Below, one piece after another: positions 42,123 to 55,038 of a stretch of DNA of 64,000 nt. The DNA comes from Caldilineaceae bacterium. Its GTDB lineage: Bacteria > Chloroflexota > Anaerolineae > Caldilineales > Caldilineaceae. The notes beneath the pieces are model-generated. The model was not told where the DNA came from and did not search any database. It saw only the letters and a program-made list of their open reading frames with translations. Within the stretch, counting starts at the first letter, position 1, and each line of letters starts with the position of its first letter. The DNA is taken from contig JADLFO010000102.1 of the NCBI GenBank assembly GCA_020845455.1, positions 24,209 through 88,208 of the forward strand, written 5' to 3'. The translations under genes and the position numbers were made by a program.

Positions 42123-43376
42123 ATGACCACCATCGTTCCCCAAGCGGTTCGCCGCCGCCTGCTGGTTACGCTCTTCACCACCCAGAGCCTTTTCAGTGCG
42201 GCGCAGATCGTCTCGTTCGCTGTGCTGCCGATTGTGGCTGTGCAGATCGCAGGCAACGACGCGGCCGCGGGCATCCCCTCCACCGTGACCCTGTTGGGCC
42301 GCGCCGCCGCCGCCTATCCGGTCGGTTGGTTGATGGACCGGCTGGGCCGGCGTTTTGGGCTGTCGACGGGCTTTCTGCTGGCGATGGGCGGCTGGGTGCT
42401 GTCGGCGTTCGCCTTGGGCTGGGGCACATTGTGGGGCTTTTTGCTGGGCACGCTGCTGTCGGGCATGGGCCGCGGCATCGGCGAGCAGGCCCGCTTCGCC
42501 GCCGCCGACGTGGAAACACCGGACCGCCGCGCCAAGGCGATTGGCTGGATCGTCTTTGCCGGCACAGTGGGCGCGGTGGGCGGCCCGCTTCTGCTCTCCC
42601 CTTCCGAACAACTCGCCGCCCGCTACGGCTTTGACCCGGCAAGCGGCCCCTTTATCGCCGGGGCGATCTTGGCCTATCTGGCCTTTATGCTCACCCTGGT
42701 CTTTTTGCGCCCCGACCCCATGCTGGTGGGCCGCGCCATCGAAGCCGGGCTGCCCGGCTATGCCGCGGCCACCGGCCCTGGACGCTCGGTGCGCGAGATC
42801 TTCACCGACTGGTCGGTGCGGCTGGCGCTGCTGGCGATGGTGGTGGGTCAGTTGGTCATGACGACGATCATGGTCATTACCCCGCTCTACATGAGCCGCC
42901 AGGAGTATGGCACGGGCGCGATCTCCTGGGTCTTTATGGCGCACACGTTGGGCATGTTCGGGCTGGCCGGCGTGACCGGGCGGCTGATCGACCGCGCCGG
43001 GCCGGCCACCATGATCGCCGTGGGCAGCGTGGTGCTGATCGCGTCGGCAGTGCTGGCCCCGCTGGCGCCCAATGTGCCGATGCTGGCGCTGGCCCTATTT
43101 CTGTTGGGGCTGGGCTGGAGCTTTTGCTTTATCGCCGGGTCGTCGCTGCTCTCGAATGCGCTTCAACCCCAAGAACGCGGGCGCGTACAGGGGGCCAGCG
43201 AAACCTTGGTCTCGCTGGCGTCGGGTGCGGGCAGCCTCAGCACCGGTTCGCTCTTCGCCGTGGGCGGCATGGCCGGCATCAGCCTGGGCGGGCTGGCCTT
43301 TGCGCTTCTGCTGCTCGCCGCCACCGCCTGGATCGCGCGCTTCCGTGCCAAGCCGCTCGCCGTCGCCGGAGACTGA
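42123..43376 (+). CDS. Major facilitator superfamily permease
   Basis: 417 residues and about 12 membrane helices. MFS loop signature LMDRLGRRFGLSTGFL between helices 2 and 3, and RLIDRAGPATMIAVGS in the matching place of the second half. Central cytosolic loop near residues 205-235. The closest general type is a drug or small-molecule exporter; substrate unknown. The following YjbR-like gene starts four bases after its stop, so they are co-transcribed. Confidence 0.88.
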   Translation: MTTIVPQAVRRRLLVTLFTTQSLFSAAQIVSFAVLPIVAVQIAGNDAAAGIPSTVTLLGRAAAAYPVGWLMDRLGRRFGLSTGFLLAMGGWVLSAFALGWGTLWGFLLGTLLSGMGRGIGEQARFAAADVETPDRRAKAIGWIVFAGTVGAVGGPLLLSPSEQLAARYGFDPASGPFIAGAILAYLAFMLTLVFLRPDPMLVGRAIEAGLPGYAAATGPGRSVREIFTDWSVRLALLAMVVGQLVMTTIMVITPLYMSRQEYGTGAISWVFMAHTLGMFGLAGVTGRLIDRAGPATMIAVGSVVLIASAVLAPLAPNVPMLALALFLLGLGWSFCFIAGSSLLSNALQPQERGRVQGASETLVSLASGAGSLSTGSLFAVGGMAGISLGGLAFALLLLAATAWIARFRAKPLAVAGD

Positions 43377-43380
43377 GCGC

Positions 43381-43749
43381 ATGAACCGCGACGAACTGCG
43401 CGCCTATCTGCTTGCCAAACCCCACGCGGTCGAAGAACACCCTTTTGGGCCGGGGACATCGGTTTACAAAGTGGCGGGCAAGATGTTTGCGCTGCTGCCC
43501 GACGATGGGCCGCTCACGGTCAGCCTCAAATGCGAGCCAAACCTGGCGACCCTGCTGCGCGAAAACCACCCTGCGGTCATCCCTGGCTATCACCTCGACA
43601 AACGCCACTGGAACACGGTCAAGCTGGAGGAAGCGCTGCGCGACACGCTTGGCGACGACGAGGTGCGCGAAATGATCGACCACTCCTATGACCAGGTCGT
43701 GAAGGGGCTGCCCAAGCGTGTCCAGGCAGAGTTACAGAGAGGGCAATAG
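43381..43749 (+). CDS. MmcQ/YjbR family DNA-binding-like protein (DUF419)
   Basis: 122 residues from ATG at 43381. Motifs: NRDELRAYLLAKPHAVEEHP FGPGTSVYKVAGKMFALL, LTVSLKCEPNLATLLRE, VIPGYHLDKRHWNTVKLEEA, IDHSYDQVVKGLPK. This is the full YjbR fold, described in other bacteria as a small helical/sheet protein with a proposed DNA-binding or partner role; its function is not established. Cytosolic. Convergent with gcvP. Confidence 0.9.
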   Translation: MNRDELRAYLLAKPHAVEEHPFGPGTSVYKVAGKMFALLPDDGPLTVSLKCEPNLATLLRENHPAVIPGYHLDKRHWNTVKLEEALRDTLGDDEVREMIDHSYDQVVKGLPKRVQAELQRGQ

Positions 43750-43806
43750 GCAGTAGGGGAAGAGGAGAGGCAGGTTGTCTGCTTCTGGACCCTATTCCCT
43801 ACTGCC
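43749..43806. terminator. Inverted repeat between convergent genes
   Basis: GGCAGTAGGG at 43749-43758 pairs with CCCTACTGCC at 43797-43806; a second CTGCC-rich copy (ACTGCCTACTGCCC) follows. The arms are similar to short intergenic GGCAGTAGGC-type repeats seen in other multicellular-type bacteria. May serve both convergent transcripts. Confidence 0.45.
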
Positions 43807-43826
43807 CACTGCCTACTGCCCGTCTT

Positions 43827-46760
<2,934 letters not shown>

Positions 46761-46850
46761 AGCCAAGCACCTCCTGGATGACCGGCGGGTAGATCGGGCG
46801 GCAGACCGGCTGGTTTATGTTCCGGCACGCCGCCCAAGCGCGATATCCAC

Positions 46851-46880
46851 AAAAAACGGGCACTCCAAGGAGTGCCCGTT
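46851..46880 (-). terminator. Riboswitch-controlled terminator before gcvP
   Basis: Minus-strand self-complementary AACGGGCACTCC / GGAGTGCCCGTT followed by six T. It starts three bases after the second glycine aptamer, so it is the expression platform: glycine binding should favour read-through into gcvP. Confidence 0.95.
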
Positions 46881-46882
46881 GG

Positions 46883-47082
46883 CTCTGTCGCAGACCTGAG
46901 AGATTGGTCCTGCCTGGCGGCAGGGCTTGCCCCGTCGGTGTTTCCGGCCCAGCCGGAACGCTTTCCAGAGCTGCCTTACTGCGGCGATCCTTTTGCCTGA
47001 GAGTGTCACCTGGACGGTGTGGCTCCCGGCCAGGCTTGCCCCTTCGGCGGCCCCCACAGGGGCGCTCTCTCGGCGCAGCTTA
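46883..47082 (-). promoter_or_regulatory. Tandem glycine riboswitch
   Basis: Two aptamers on the minus strand. Aptamer I (about 46984-47082) has CGCCGAGAGAGCGCC, GCCGCCGAAGGGGCAAGCC, GGTGACACTCTCAGGCAAAA, GGAT. Aptamer II (about 46883-46975) has CTCTGGAAAGCG, ACACCGACGGGGCAAGCC, AGGACCAATCTCTCAGGTCT, ending CAGAG to close P1. The GAAGGGGCAA/CCGACGGGGCAA and CTCTCAGG cores are diagnostic of the class. The short linker is TAAGGCAG-like. Its position before gcvP and its following terminator agree with a glycine-activated ON switch. Confidence 0.97.
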
Positions 47083-47109
47083 TCAGCATGGTGATTCAGT
47101 TGTACAGCG

Positions 47110-47138
47110 ATCTTACCACGAACCAGAGGCCGCGTAAA
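47110..47138 (-). promoter_or_regulatory. Promoter of the glycine riboswitch-gcvP transcript
   Basis: Minus-strand TTTACG, 17-base spacer, TAAGAT, 28 bases upstream of aptamer I. Confidence 0.65.
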
Positions 47139-47234
47139 GTCTGTACATGACAGAGATAGTGCCGGCATGACACCTAGCCAACTGACCAGGTGAAAGACCA
47201 TCCTCTCGGTTAGCCGCGACTCTCGTCTACTGCC

Positions 47235-47249
47235 TGACGCTGCGCGTCA
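47235..47249. promoter_or_regulatory. Inverted repeat upstream of the hox operon, possible operator
   Basis: TGACGC-TGC-GCGTCA, followed by TAAAATCG, which may be a -10 box. It is about 185 bases before hoxE. The region 47139-47410 shows no gene. No known regulator consensus matches; this is only a candidate. Confidence 0.35.
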
Positions 47250-47410
47250 TAAAATCGTGTAAGGTCGAAGCTGACGGCCTTCTATTGACTGGCGCAAGCA
47301 GGCGTTCCGGCGCATACGCTGATCCCCAGGCAGCGCGCCGAGCAACCTACCCGTCGCCCACCCGCTCCCCCCTGCGCCGATTGATGGTTGTTTGCTCTGT
47401 TGGTTAGACG

Positions 47411-47432
47411 AAAGGATTGCTAAAGGATTGCT
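47411..47432 (+). repeat. 11-base tandem duplication of the hoxE ribosome site
   Basis: AAAGGATTGCT occurs twice in a row and is directly followed by the hoxE ATG at 47433. Both copies carry AAAGGA; the nearer one is well spaced for the start. Confidence 0.9.
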
Positions 47433-47987
47433 ATGCCTCCCAACACTGCGACCACCCGCGGGGGGGTCGGCGCCGAGAGTAAAGACCACCCCAGCGGCGA
47501 TCCGCGTTTCAAACTGATCGACCGCACGCTGAAACGCTTTCAGTATCAGCAAGACGCCCTGATCGAAGTCTTGCACACCGCGCAAGAGGCGTTCGGCTTT
47601 CTGGAGGAAGACCTCTTGATCTATGTGGCGCACCAGCTCAAACTGCCCTTGAGTTGGGTCTTTGGCGTCGCCACCTTCTACCATTTCTTCTCGCTCAAAC
47701 CCCAAGGCGAGCATACCTGCATCGTCTGTATGGGTACGGCATGTTATGTCAAACGAGCCGCCGAGATTGTGGCGCTGCTCCAAAACGAGTTTGGCGTTGC
47801 CCCCGGCCAGACCACGCCCGACGGCAAACTCAGCCTGGCTACGGCGCGCTGTTTGGGCAGTTGCGGGCTGGCCCCTGTGCTGGTGCTCGACGGCGATGTC
47901 GTCGGCCGCGAGACGCCGGAAGCGACGCTGGCGCGGGTCCACACCATGTTGACCACCAAAAAGCCCCAGCCGGTTGCCGTCGAATAG
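47433..47987 (+). CDS. hoxE: Bidirectional NiFe hydrogenase diaphorase subunit HoxE
   Basis: 184 residues. A thioredoxin-like [2Fe-2S] protein homologous to Nuo[41 protein letters not shown] near the N-terminus, then cluster ligands in [17 protein letters not shown] and [20 protein letters not shown]. The first 25 residues are variable. First gene of the hoxEFUYH set in cyanobacterial order. It links the NAD(H)-oxidising part to the electron path of the hydrogenase. Confidence 0.93.
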   Translation: MPPNTATTRGGVGAESKDHPSGDPRFKLIDRTLKRFQYQQDALIEVLHTAQEAFGFLEEDLLIYVAHQLKLPLSWVFGVATFYHFFSLKPQGEHTCIVCMGTACYVKRAAEIVALLQNEFGVAPGQTTPDGKLSLATARCLGSCGLAPVLVLDGDVVGRETPEATLARVHTMLTTKKPQPVAVE

Positions 47988-48011
47988 CGAAGGGCTGAAG
48001 GGAGCGAACTT

Positions 48012-49757
<1,746 letters not shown>

Positions 49758-49784
49758 CCGGTCTAGCGGTGAGGAGAGACCCCT

Positions 49785-50507
49785 ATGTCAGTTGTCACAT
49801 TAACGGTCAACAACGAGATGGTCGGCGCCCAAGAAGGGCAGACCTTACTCTCCGTCTTAAAAGAACAGGGCATCGAGATCCCTACACTGTGCCATCTCGA
49901 CGGGCTGGAGGAGCGCGGCGGCTGCCGCCTCTGTCTGGTCGAGGTCGAAGGCAACAACAAGCTGCTGCCCGCCTGCGTCACCCCCGTGCAGGAGGGGATG
50001 GTCGTCACCACCCACAGCGAGCGGCTGGTCAAGTATCGCCACATGATCCTGGAGCTGCTCTTTGCCGAACGCAACCATGTCTGCGCCGTCTGCGTTATGA
50101 ACGGCCACTGCGAACTGCAGTGGAACGCAGCCACCATCGGCATGGATCATGTGCGCTATGAATACCTGAACCCCAACCTGCCCGTGGATGCCAGCCACGA
50201 CCGCTTTGTCTTGGACCACAACCGCTGCATTCTCTGCACACGCTGCGTGCGTGTCTGCGACGAGATCGAAGGCGCGCATGTCTGGGACGTGATGGGGCGC
50301 GGCGTCAACAGCCGGGTCATCATCGACCTCAACCAGCCGTGGGGGGCCAGCCAGAGCTGCACAAGCTGCGGCAAATGCGTCCAAGTCTGCCCCACAGGCG
50401 CGCTCGTGGCGCGGGGCACGACCGTATCGGAGATGGAAAAACAGCACGACTTCTTGCGCTGGATCTTGGACGGGCGCGAGAAAAACCAATGGGACTATTC
50501 CCGCTAA
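49785..50507 (+). CDS. hoxU: NiFe hydrogenase diaphorase subunit HoxU
   Basis: 240 residues. NuoG-like ferredoxin protein. N-terminal [2Fe-2S]: [27 protein letters not shown]. Middle [4Fe-4S] with His: [19 protein letters not shown]-terminal two-cluster ferredoxin: [20 protein letters not shown] and [20 protein letters not shown]. Carries electrons between HoxEF and HoxYH. Followed by a 130-base gap with a 14-15-base tandem repeat before hoxY. Confidence 0.95.
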   Translation: MSVVTLTVNNEMVGAQEGQTLLSVLKEQGIEIPTLCHLDGLEERGGCRLCLVEVEGNNKLLPACVTPVQEGMVVTTHSERLVKYRHMILELLFAERNHVCAVCVMNGHCELQWNAATIGMDHVRYEYLNPNLPVDASHDRFVLDHNRCILCTRCVRVCDEIEGAHVWDVMGRGVNSRVIIDLNQPWGASQSCTSCGKCVQVCPTGALVARGTTVSEMEKQHDFLRWILDGREKNQWDYSR

Positions 50508-50552
50508 CGTTTTTCGCTAACGTCCAGGCCCACATGGCCGTGCTTGCACTGC

Positions 50553-50605
50553 AATGCGTACATAGTAATGTACACACCAGCAATGTACACACGGCAATGC
50601 GTACA
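50553..50605. repeat. Four-copy 14-15-base repeat between hoxU and hoxY
   Basis: AATGCGTACA, AATGTACACA, AATGTACACA, AATGCGTACA begin at 50553, 50567, 50582 and 50596. The outer pair and the inner pair match each other, giving a symmetric array of TGTACA/CGTACA half-palindromes. Could be operator sites or replication slippage. It ends 32 bases before the hoxY start. Confidence 0.85.
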
Positions 50606-50637
50606 GTGCCGGCGCTTGAATTGACGAGGAGCAAGCT

Positions 50638-51237
50638 ATGCCCAATCGACGCGCAACGCTCTTAGAGACGCATGCCAGCCCCCCCAAACCCAACGGCGGC
50701 GCCAAGATTCGCCTGGCTACCGCCTGGATGGGCGGCTGTTCGGGCTGTCATATGAGCTTTTTAGACCTAGACGAACGGCTGATCGACCTGATGGACCGGG
50801 TGGACCTGGTCTACAGCCCCATCGCCGATGTCAAGGAATTTCCCCAAGACGTGGACGTCACGCTGGTCGAGGGCGCGGTGGCGAACCTCGACCACGTCAA
50901 GCTGGCGCAGGAGATCCGGGCGCGCAGCCGCCTGGTGGTCAGCTTTGGCGATTGCGCCGTCACCGGCAACGTGACCAGCCTGCGCAACTATCTGCCCGTT
51001 GACGACCTGCTGACCAAGGTCTATCAGGAAGGGCCGGGCAGCGCGCCCAAGGGCAACGAAGCCGACGGCATTGTGCCGGCGCTGCTGCCCAAGGTGCTGC
51101 CGCTGCACCAAGTCATCGCGGTGGACGCCTTTATTCCTGGCTGCCCGCCCGACCCGGAGCGCATCTGGGCTGCGGTCAGCGCCTTGGTCCACGGCGACCC
51201 GGTGGTGCTGAGCGCCTCGATGCGCCGCTTCGGGTAA
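50638..51237 (+). CDS. hoxY: NiFe hydrogenase small subunit HoxY
   Basis: 199 residues. [20 protein letters not shown] holds the first Cys ligands of the proximal [4Fe-4S]; further ligands are in [13 protein letters not shown] and [16 protein letters not shown]. No Tat signal or medial/distal cluster domain, as in cytosolic group 3d enzymes. Starts with ATG after a GAGGAGC-like ribosome site. Works as a heterodimer with HoxH. Confidence 0.95.
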   Translation: MPNRRATLLETHASPPKPNGGAKIRLATAWMGGCSGCHMSFLDLDERLIDLMDRVDLVYSPIADVKEFPQDVDVTLVEGAVANLDHVKLAQEIRARSRLVVSFGDCAVTGNVTSLRNYLPVDDLLTKVYQEGPGSAPKGNEADGIVPALLPKVLPLHQVIAVDAFIPGCPPDPERIWAAVSALVHGDPVVLSASMRRFG

Positions 51238-51291
51238 GTTCCCAACGGGTATATTTCTTGACTATCGAGCCTTTGATTCCGGGAGGCGACC

Positions 51292-52740
51292 ATGTCGCGA
51301 ACCATTCTTATTGATCCGGTCACTCGTATCGAGGGCCACGCCAAAATCAGCATCTATCTCGACGACAGCGGCCAAGTCGAAGACGCCCGCTTTCATGTCA
51401 CCGAGTTCCGCGGGTTTGAAAAATTCTGCGAAGGGCGTAGCTTCTGGGAGATGCCGGGCATCACCGCCCGCATCTGCGGCATCTGCCCCGTCAGCCACCT
51501 GATGGCCGCGTCCAAGGCCGGCGATGCCATCCTGGGCGTCAAGATCCCGCCCACCGCCGCCAAGCTGCGCCGCTTGATGAACTGGGGGCAGATCGTGCAG
51601 AGCCACGCCCTCAGCTTCTACCACCTCAGCGGCCCCGATCTGCTGCTGGGTATGGACAGCGACCCGCTGACGCGCAACGTGGCGGGGCTGATCCAGAAAT
51701 ACCCCGACGTGGCGCGCAACGGCATCCGCCTGCGCCGCTTTGGGCAAGAGATCATTCGTATCCTCGGCGGCAAGAGCGTTCACCCCGATTGGACTGTGCC
51801 GGGCGGCGTGCGCGAACCCTTGACCGGCGACGACCGCAACCGCATCAAGCGCGCCCTGCCCGAAGCGTTCGACATCATCGGGCTGAGCCTGGAGTTGTTC
51901 AAGGAAGCCGTCGACGCCTTGGGCGACGAGGTCGAAGTCTACGGCGACTTCCCCAGCCTGTTCCTGGGTTTGGTGACGCCCGACGGCGGTCTGGAACACT
52001 ATGACGGGCTGCTGCGTGTCATGGACAGCGGCGGCAACATTCTGGAAAACGGCGTTGAACCGGCGCGCTTCCGCGAGATCATCGGCGAAGCGGTAGAGCC
52101 GTGGAGCTATCTCAAATTCCCCTATTACAAACCCTATGCCTATGCAGGGACCTCCTATTATCGGATGGGGATGTACCGCGTGGGGCCGCTGGCGCGCGTC
52201 AATATCTGTGACCACGCCGGCACCCCCAAGGCCGACGAAGAACTGCGCGCCTTCCGCCAGTTGTCGCCCAAGGGCAAGCCGGTCTGCAACAGCTTCTACT
52301 ATCACTATGCGCGGCTGATCGAAATCCTCTTTGCGCTGGAGAAGATCGCCGAAATGGTCGAAGACCCGCAGATCACCAACACGCATGTGCGCGCCAAGGC
52401 CGACGTCAACCAACTGGCGGGCGTGGGCGTGAGCGAAGCGCCGCGCGGCACGCTCTTCCATGAATATCAGGTGAACCAAGACGGCATCTTACAGAAGGTC
52501 AACCTGATCATCGCCACCGGCCAAAACAACTTGGCGATGAATCGTACCGTGCTGCAGATCGCCCGGCAATATGTGCGCGGCGAGACAATCGGAGAAGGGG
52601 TGCTCAACCGCATCGAACACGGCATCCGCGTCTATGACCCCTGCCTCAGTTGCTCGACCCACGCCGCGGGCCAGATGCCCATGCAGGTGCAGTTGATCGC
52701 CGCCGACGGCACGGTCGTCGACGAAGCCGTGCGCGGGTAA
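51292..52740 (+). CDS. hoxH: NiFe hydrogenase large subunit HoxH
   Basis: 482 residues. Both NiFe ligand motifs are intact: L1 [10 protein letters not shown] with Cys62 and Cys65, and L2 DPCLSCSTH with Cys451 and Cys454. Residues after the L2 His ([25 protein letters not shown]) form a C-terminal peptide expected to be removed by the dedicated endopeptidase after nickel insertion; the gene for such a protease starts two bases after the stop. N-terminus [20 protein letters not shown] is typical. Group 3d bidirectional hydrogenase by the five-gene context. Confidence 0.96.
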   Translation: MSRTILIDPVTRIEGHAKISIYLDDSGQVEDARFHVTEFRGFEKFCEGRSFWEMPGITARICGICPVSHLMAASKAGDAILGVKIPPTAAKLRRLMNWGQIVQSHALSFYHLSGPDLLLGMDSDPLTRNVAGLIQKYPDVARNGIRLRRFGQEIIRILGGKSVHPDWTVPGGVREPLTGDDRNRIKRALPEAFDIIGLSLELFKEAVDALGDEVEVYGDFPSLFLGLVTPDGGLEHYDGLLRVMDSGGNILENGVEPARFREIIGEAVEPWSYLKFPYYKPYAYAGTSYYRMGMYRVGPLARVNICDHAGTPKADEELRAFRQLSPKGKPVCNSFYYHYARLIEILFALEKIAEMVEDPQITNTHVRAKADVNQLAGVGVSEAPRGTLFHEYQVNQDGILQKVNLIIATGQNNLAMNRTVLQIARQYVRGETIGEGVLNRIEHGIRVYDPCLSCSTHAAGQMPMQVQLIAADGTVVDEAVRG

Positions 52741-52741
52741 T

Positions 52742-53254
52742 GTGCCGTTTGAGGAAGTTGGGTTTGAACGCGTGACAGATAACCCCTGTCTCTTGGTGAT
52801 CGGATATGGAAACAGCCTGCGCCGTGACGACGGCGCAGGCTTGCTCCTGGCGCAAATGCTCTACGATGTCTGGGCGGCCCAGGGCCATCCGGTGCGGCTG
52901 CTGCTGGCCCACCAACTGGGGCCGGACATGGCGCTGGACATCGCCGCGCCCGATGTAGCCGCAGTCCTCTTTATCGACACGGCGGCGCATGGCCCTCCCC
53001 TGGTCGAGCTGACCGAGCTGGACGCCGCCGCCGAGACGCACAGCCTTACCCATCACCTGTCGCCGGCGACGCTGCTGCTCTATGCCGAACGGCTCTTCGA
53101 CCGCCACCCGCACGGCTGGATGATGCGTGTGACCGGCCAGGATTTCGAGCACGGCGACAAGATCAGCGCCGCCGTAGCCGAAGCCATCTCACTTGCGACG
53201 TATGATGCCGAACGGTGGTGGAAGGCGCTGTGGGCCGCGCCCACCGCCGGTTGA
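52742..53254 (+). CDS. hoxW: Hydrogenase maturation endopeptidase (HoxW type)
   Basis: 170 residues from GTG; an internal GTG at 52772 (VTDNPCLLVIGYGNSLRRDD) may be the true start because the family begins near this point. Family motifs: VIGYGNSLRRDDGAGLLLAQ with the nickel-sensing Asp, LLLAHQLGPDMALDIAAPDV with the conserved Gln/Asp region, and FIDTAAHGP. It cleaves the C-terminal peptide from HoxH. The coupling to hoxH agrees with this. Confidence 0.85.
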   Translation: MPFEEVGFERVTDNPCLLVIGYGNSLRRDDGAGLLLAQMLYDVWAAQGHPVRLLLAHQLGPDMALDIAAPDVAAVLFIDTAAHGPPLVELTELDAAAETHSLTHHLSPATLLLYAERLFDRHPHGWMMRVTGQDFEHGDKISAAVAEAISLATYDAERWWKALWAAPTAG

Positions 53255-53295
53255 CCGGACGCCAAGTTGTGAAATTTATCTCATTCCCCCCACAG

Positions 53296-53324
53296 TTGCA
53301 GTCGTGCGGCGCGTAGGGTAAACT
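53296..53324 (+). promoter_or_regulatory. Promoter of the SCO/ba3-oxidase operon
   Basis: TTGCAG, 17-base spacer, TAAACT, 69 bases before the first SCO gene. Good sigma-70 match in the 138-base gap after hoxW. Confidence 0.65.
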
Positions 53325-53392
53325 ACCGTAACCGGCTTTCTAGCAGCCTTTGCCTTGAGCAAGTTGGCGAGATAGAAGTTGAGATCGCAGCG

Positions 53393-54094
53393 ATGACGAC
53401 GAACACACAACCGGCTCCTTGGGCTACCGAGAGTTCACCCCCGCTGCGGCTGCTGGCCGTGCTGCTGGCGATCCCGGTCATCGCCATCATCGCCTTCACC
53501 GTCTTCCAGCCGATCCAAGTGCTGCCGCGCATCAGCCTGGCCCCAGGCTTTGCCTTCACCGACCAGACCGGCGCGCGGCTGACCAGCGAAGACCTGCGCG
53601 GGCGGCTGGCGCTCTATACCTTTACCTATACACGCTGCGAGGCCCCCTGCCCCCAGCCCAGCCGCACCCTGCATGAACTACAGCCGGCCTTGGCCGCGAT
53701 CGACACCGGCGGCATCCCACTGGACTATGTAGTCATTTCGTTTGACCCTGACCATGATACGCCCGAACGGCTGTCGGCCCATGCGCAAACGCTCGGCGTC
53801 GACCCAGATCGCTGGCACTTTGTCACCGGCGCGCCCAACCAGCTCAAAAACGTGATCGGCGGCGGCTTTGGCGTCTATTTCAACCAAGAGACCGGCGGCG
53901 ATTTCACCTTCGACCCGGTCTTTGCGCTGGTGGATGGCTGGGGCATCCTGCGCGCCGTCTATCGCACCTCATCGCCCGACCCCAACATCCTGGCGCGCGA
54001 CGTGCGGCTGATCGTCAAAGAGACGCGCAACAGCCAAGGGATCAGCCGCTACGCCTACGAAGCTGCGCATCTCTTTTCGTGCTATCCCAGGTAA
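53393..54094 (+). CDS. SCO1/SenC family protein, copper-ligand His apparently missing
   Basis: 233 residues with one N-terminal membrane anchor (LLAVLLAIPVIAIIAFTVF). Thioredoxin-fold domain with the CxxxC pair at Cys82 and Cys86 (YTRCEAPCPQPSRTLHELQP). The third copper ligand, a His in the VDHS/T region, is not where expected: the corresponding stretch reads FDPVFALVDGWGILRAVY. The next gene keeps this His. It may therefore be a thiol-disulfide reductase that maintains CuA-site cysteines rather than a copper carrier. Opens the ba3 oxidase operon. Confidence 0.82.
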   Translation: MTTNTQPAPWATESSPPLRLLAVLLAIPVIAIIAFTVFQPIQVLPRISLAPGFAFTDQTGARLTSEDLRGRLALYTFTYTRCEAPCPQPSRTLHELQPALAAIDTGGIPLDYVVISFDPDHDTPERLSAHAQTLGVDPDRWHFVTGAPNQLKNVIGGGFGVYFNQETGGDFTFDPVFALVDGWGILRAVYRTSSPDPNILARDVRLIVKETRNSQGISRYAYEAAHLFSCYPR

Positions 54095-54115
54095 TACAAC
54101 CATCTCAAAGCAACC

Positions 54116-54790
54116 ATGACTAAGCTCGACTCGACCCTACAATCGGCAGAGACCGAACAGCACGCCGCCAAACCAGCGCCCGCGCCGGCCCGCCGTTTGC
54201 TGTGGATCGCAGCCGGCGCGCTGATCGTATTGGCGCTGCTCGTCTTGGGCGGCTGGTGGCTGCGTGTGCCGGAACTGCACAGCGTCTTGCTACAGTCGCC
54301 GCGCCAGGCCGACGACTTCACGCTCACCGCCTCGTCCGGCGAACCGCTGGCGCTCGGCGATCTGCGCGGCAAGTTCGTGCTGATCTACTTCGGCTATACC
54401 TCTTGCCCCGATGTCTGCCCCACCACGCTCAACGATCTCAAGCAGATGGCGGCGGCGCTGGGCGAACAACGGATGCAAGATGTCCAGATCGTCCTGATCT
54501 CGGTGGACCCGCAGCGCGATACCCCAGAGCGGCTCGCGCTCTATCTCAACTCGTTCGACCCCCGCTTCCTGGGCATGACCGGAGAGTTGGAAGACGTCCA
54601 GCGCATCGCCAGCCAGTTTGGCATCTTTTTCGAAGCGCAGCCCGGCACGCCCGATACCGGCTATCTGGTGGACCATACCAGCGTCGTCACCGTCGTCGAC
54701 CCAGACGGCTACGTCCGCATGATCTTCCCCTATGGCACAACGGGCAAGGATATGGCCGCCGATATGACCTATCTCATGCGGCGCGGCTAA
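54116..54790 (+). CDS. SCO1/SenC family copper chaperone
   Basis: 224 residues. One membrane anchor (LLWIAAGALIVLALLVLGGW), then a thioredoxin-fold with the complete copper site: Cys97 and Cys101 in GYTSCPDVCPTTLNDLK, and His187 in YLVDHTSVVTVVDPDGYVRM. Also ISVDPQRDTPERLALYLNSF. It delivers copper to the CuA centre of oxidase subunit II, whose gene lies shortly downstream. Separated by 21 bases from the other SCO gene. Confidence 0.92.
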   Translation: MTKLDSTLQSAETEQHAAKPAPAPARRLLWIAAGALIVLALLVLGGWWLRVPELHSVLLQSPRQADDFTLTASSGEPLALGDLRGKFVLIYFGYTSCPDVCPTTLNDLKQMAAALGEQRMQDVQIVLISVDPQRDTPERLALYLNSFDPRFLGMTGELEDVQRIASQFGIFFEAQPGTPDTGYLVDHTSVVTVVDPDGYVRMIFPYGTTGKDMAADMTYLMRRG

Positions 54791-54915
54791 GCACACGCCC
54801 CCCCTGCACACAAAACGGCTCACGTCTGTTTTTCTGGTGTTTCTTGGTGTTTTTCTAAAAACATATGGCGCTCGCAAGAGAAATCGCAGAGAGAAGTTCA
54901 CAAGGAGGCAAGTTT

Positions 54916-55038
54916 GTGAAGCAAGGCCCTGATACACCCCAAGGCACGATTGCGCTCTTGTTGGTTTACTTTCTGGTCATCCTGGCGCTGTGGGGCAATG
55001 TCTACTTTACGATGGTTTCGAGAGGAATCGCCCAATGA
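54916..55038 (+). CDS. cbaD: Cytochrome ba3-type oxidase subunit IIa (single-helix)
   Basis: 40 residues from GTG at 54916, with a perfect AAGGAGG ribosome site: MKQGPDTPQGTIALLLVYFL, then VILALWGNVYFTMVSRGIAQ. One membrane helix, PxGT before it and L-x-SRG after it, matches the single-helix subunit IIa of type B (ba3) oxidases. Its stop overlaps the subunit II start (ATGA). In Thermus this subunit replaces the first helix of subunit II, which is consistent with the one-helix subunit II that follows here. Confidence 0.85.
   Translation: MKQGPDTPQGTIALLLVYFLVILALWGNVYFTMVSRGIAQ

Noticed and set aside
46815..47201. Minus-strand frame of 128 codons
   Set aside because: It reads straight through the glycine riboswitch and terminator, which explain the sequence better.
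50553..50605. CRISPR-like repeats
   Set aside because: Units are 14-15 bases with no spacers, and no cas genes are nearby.
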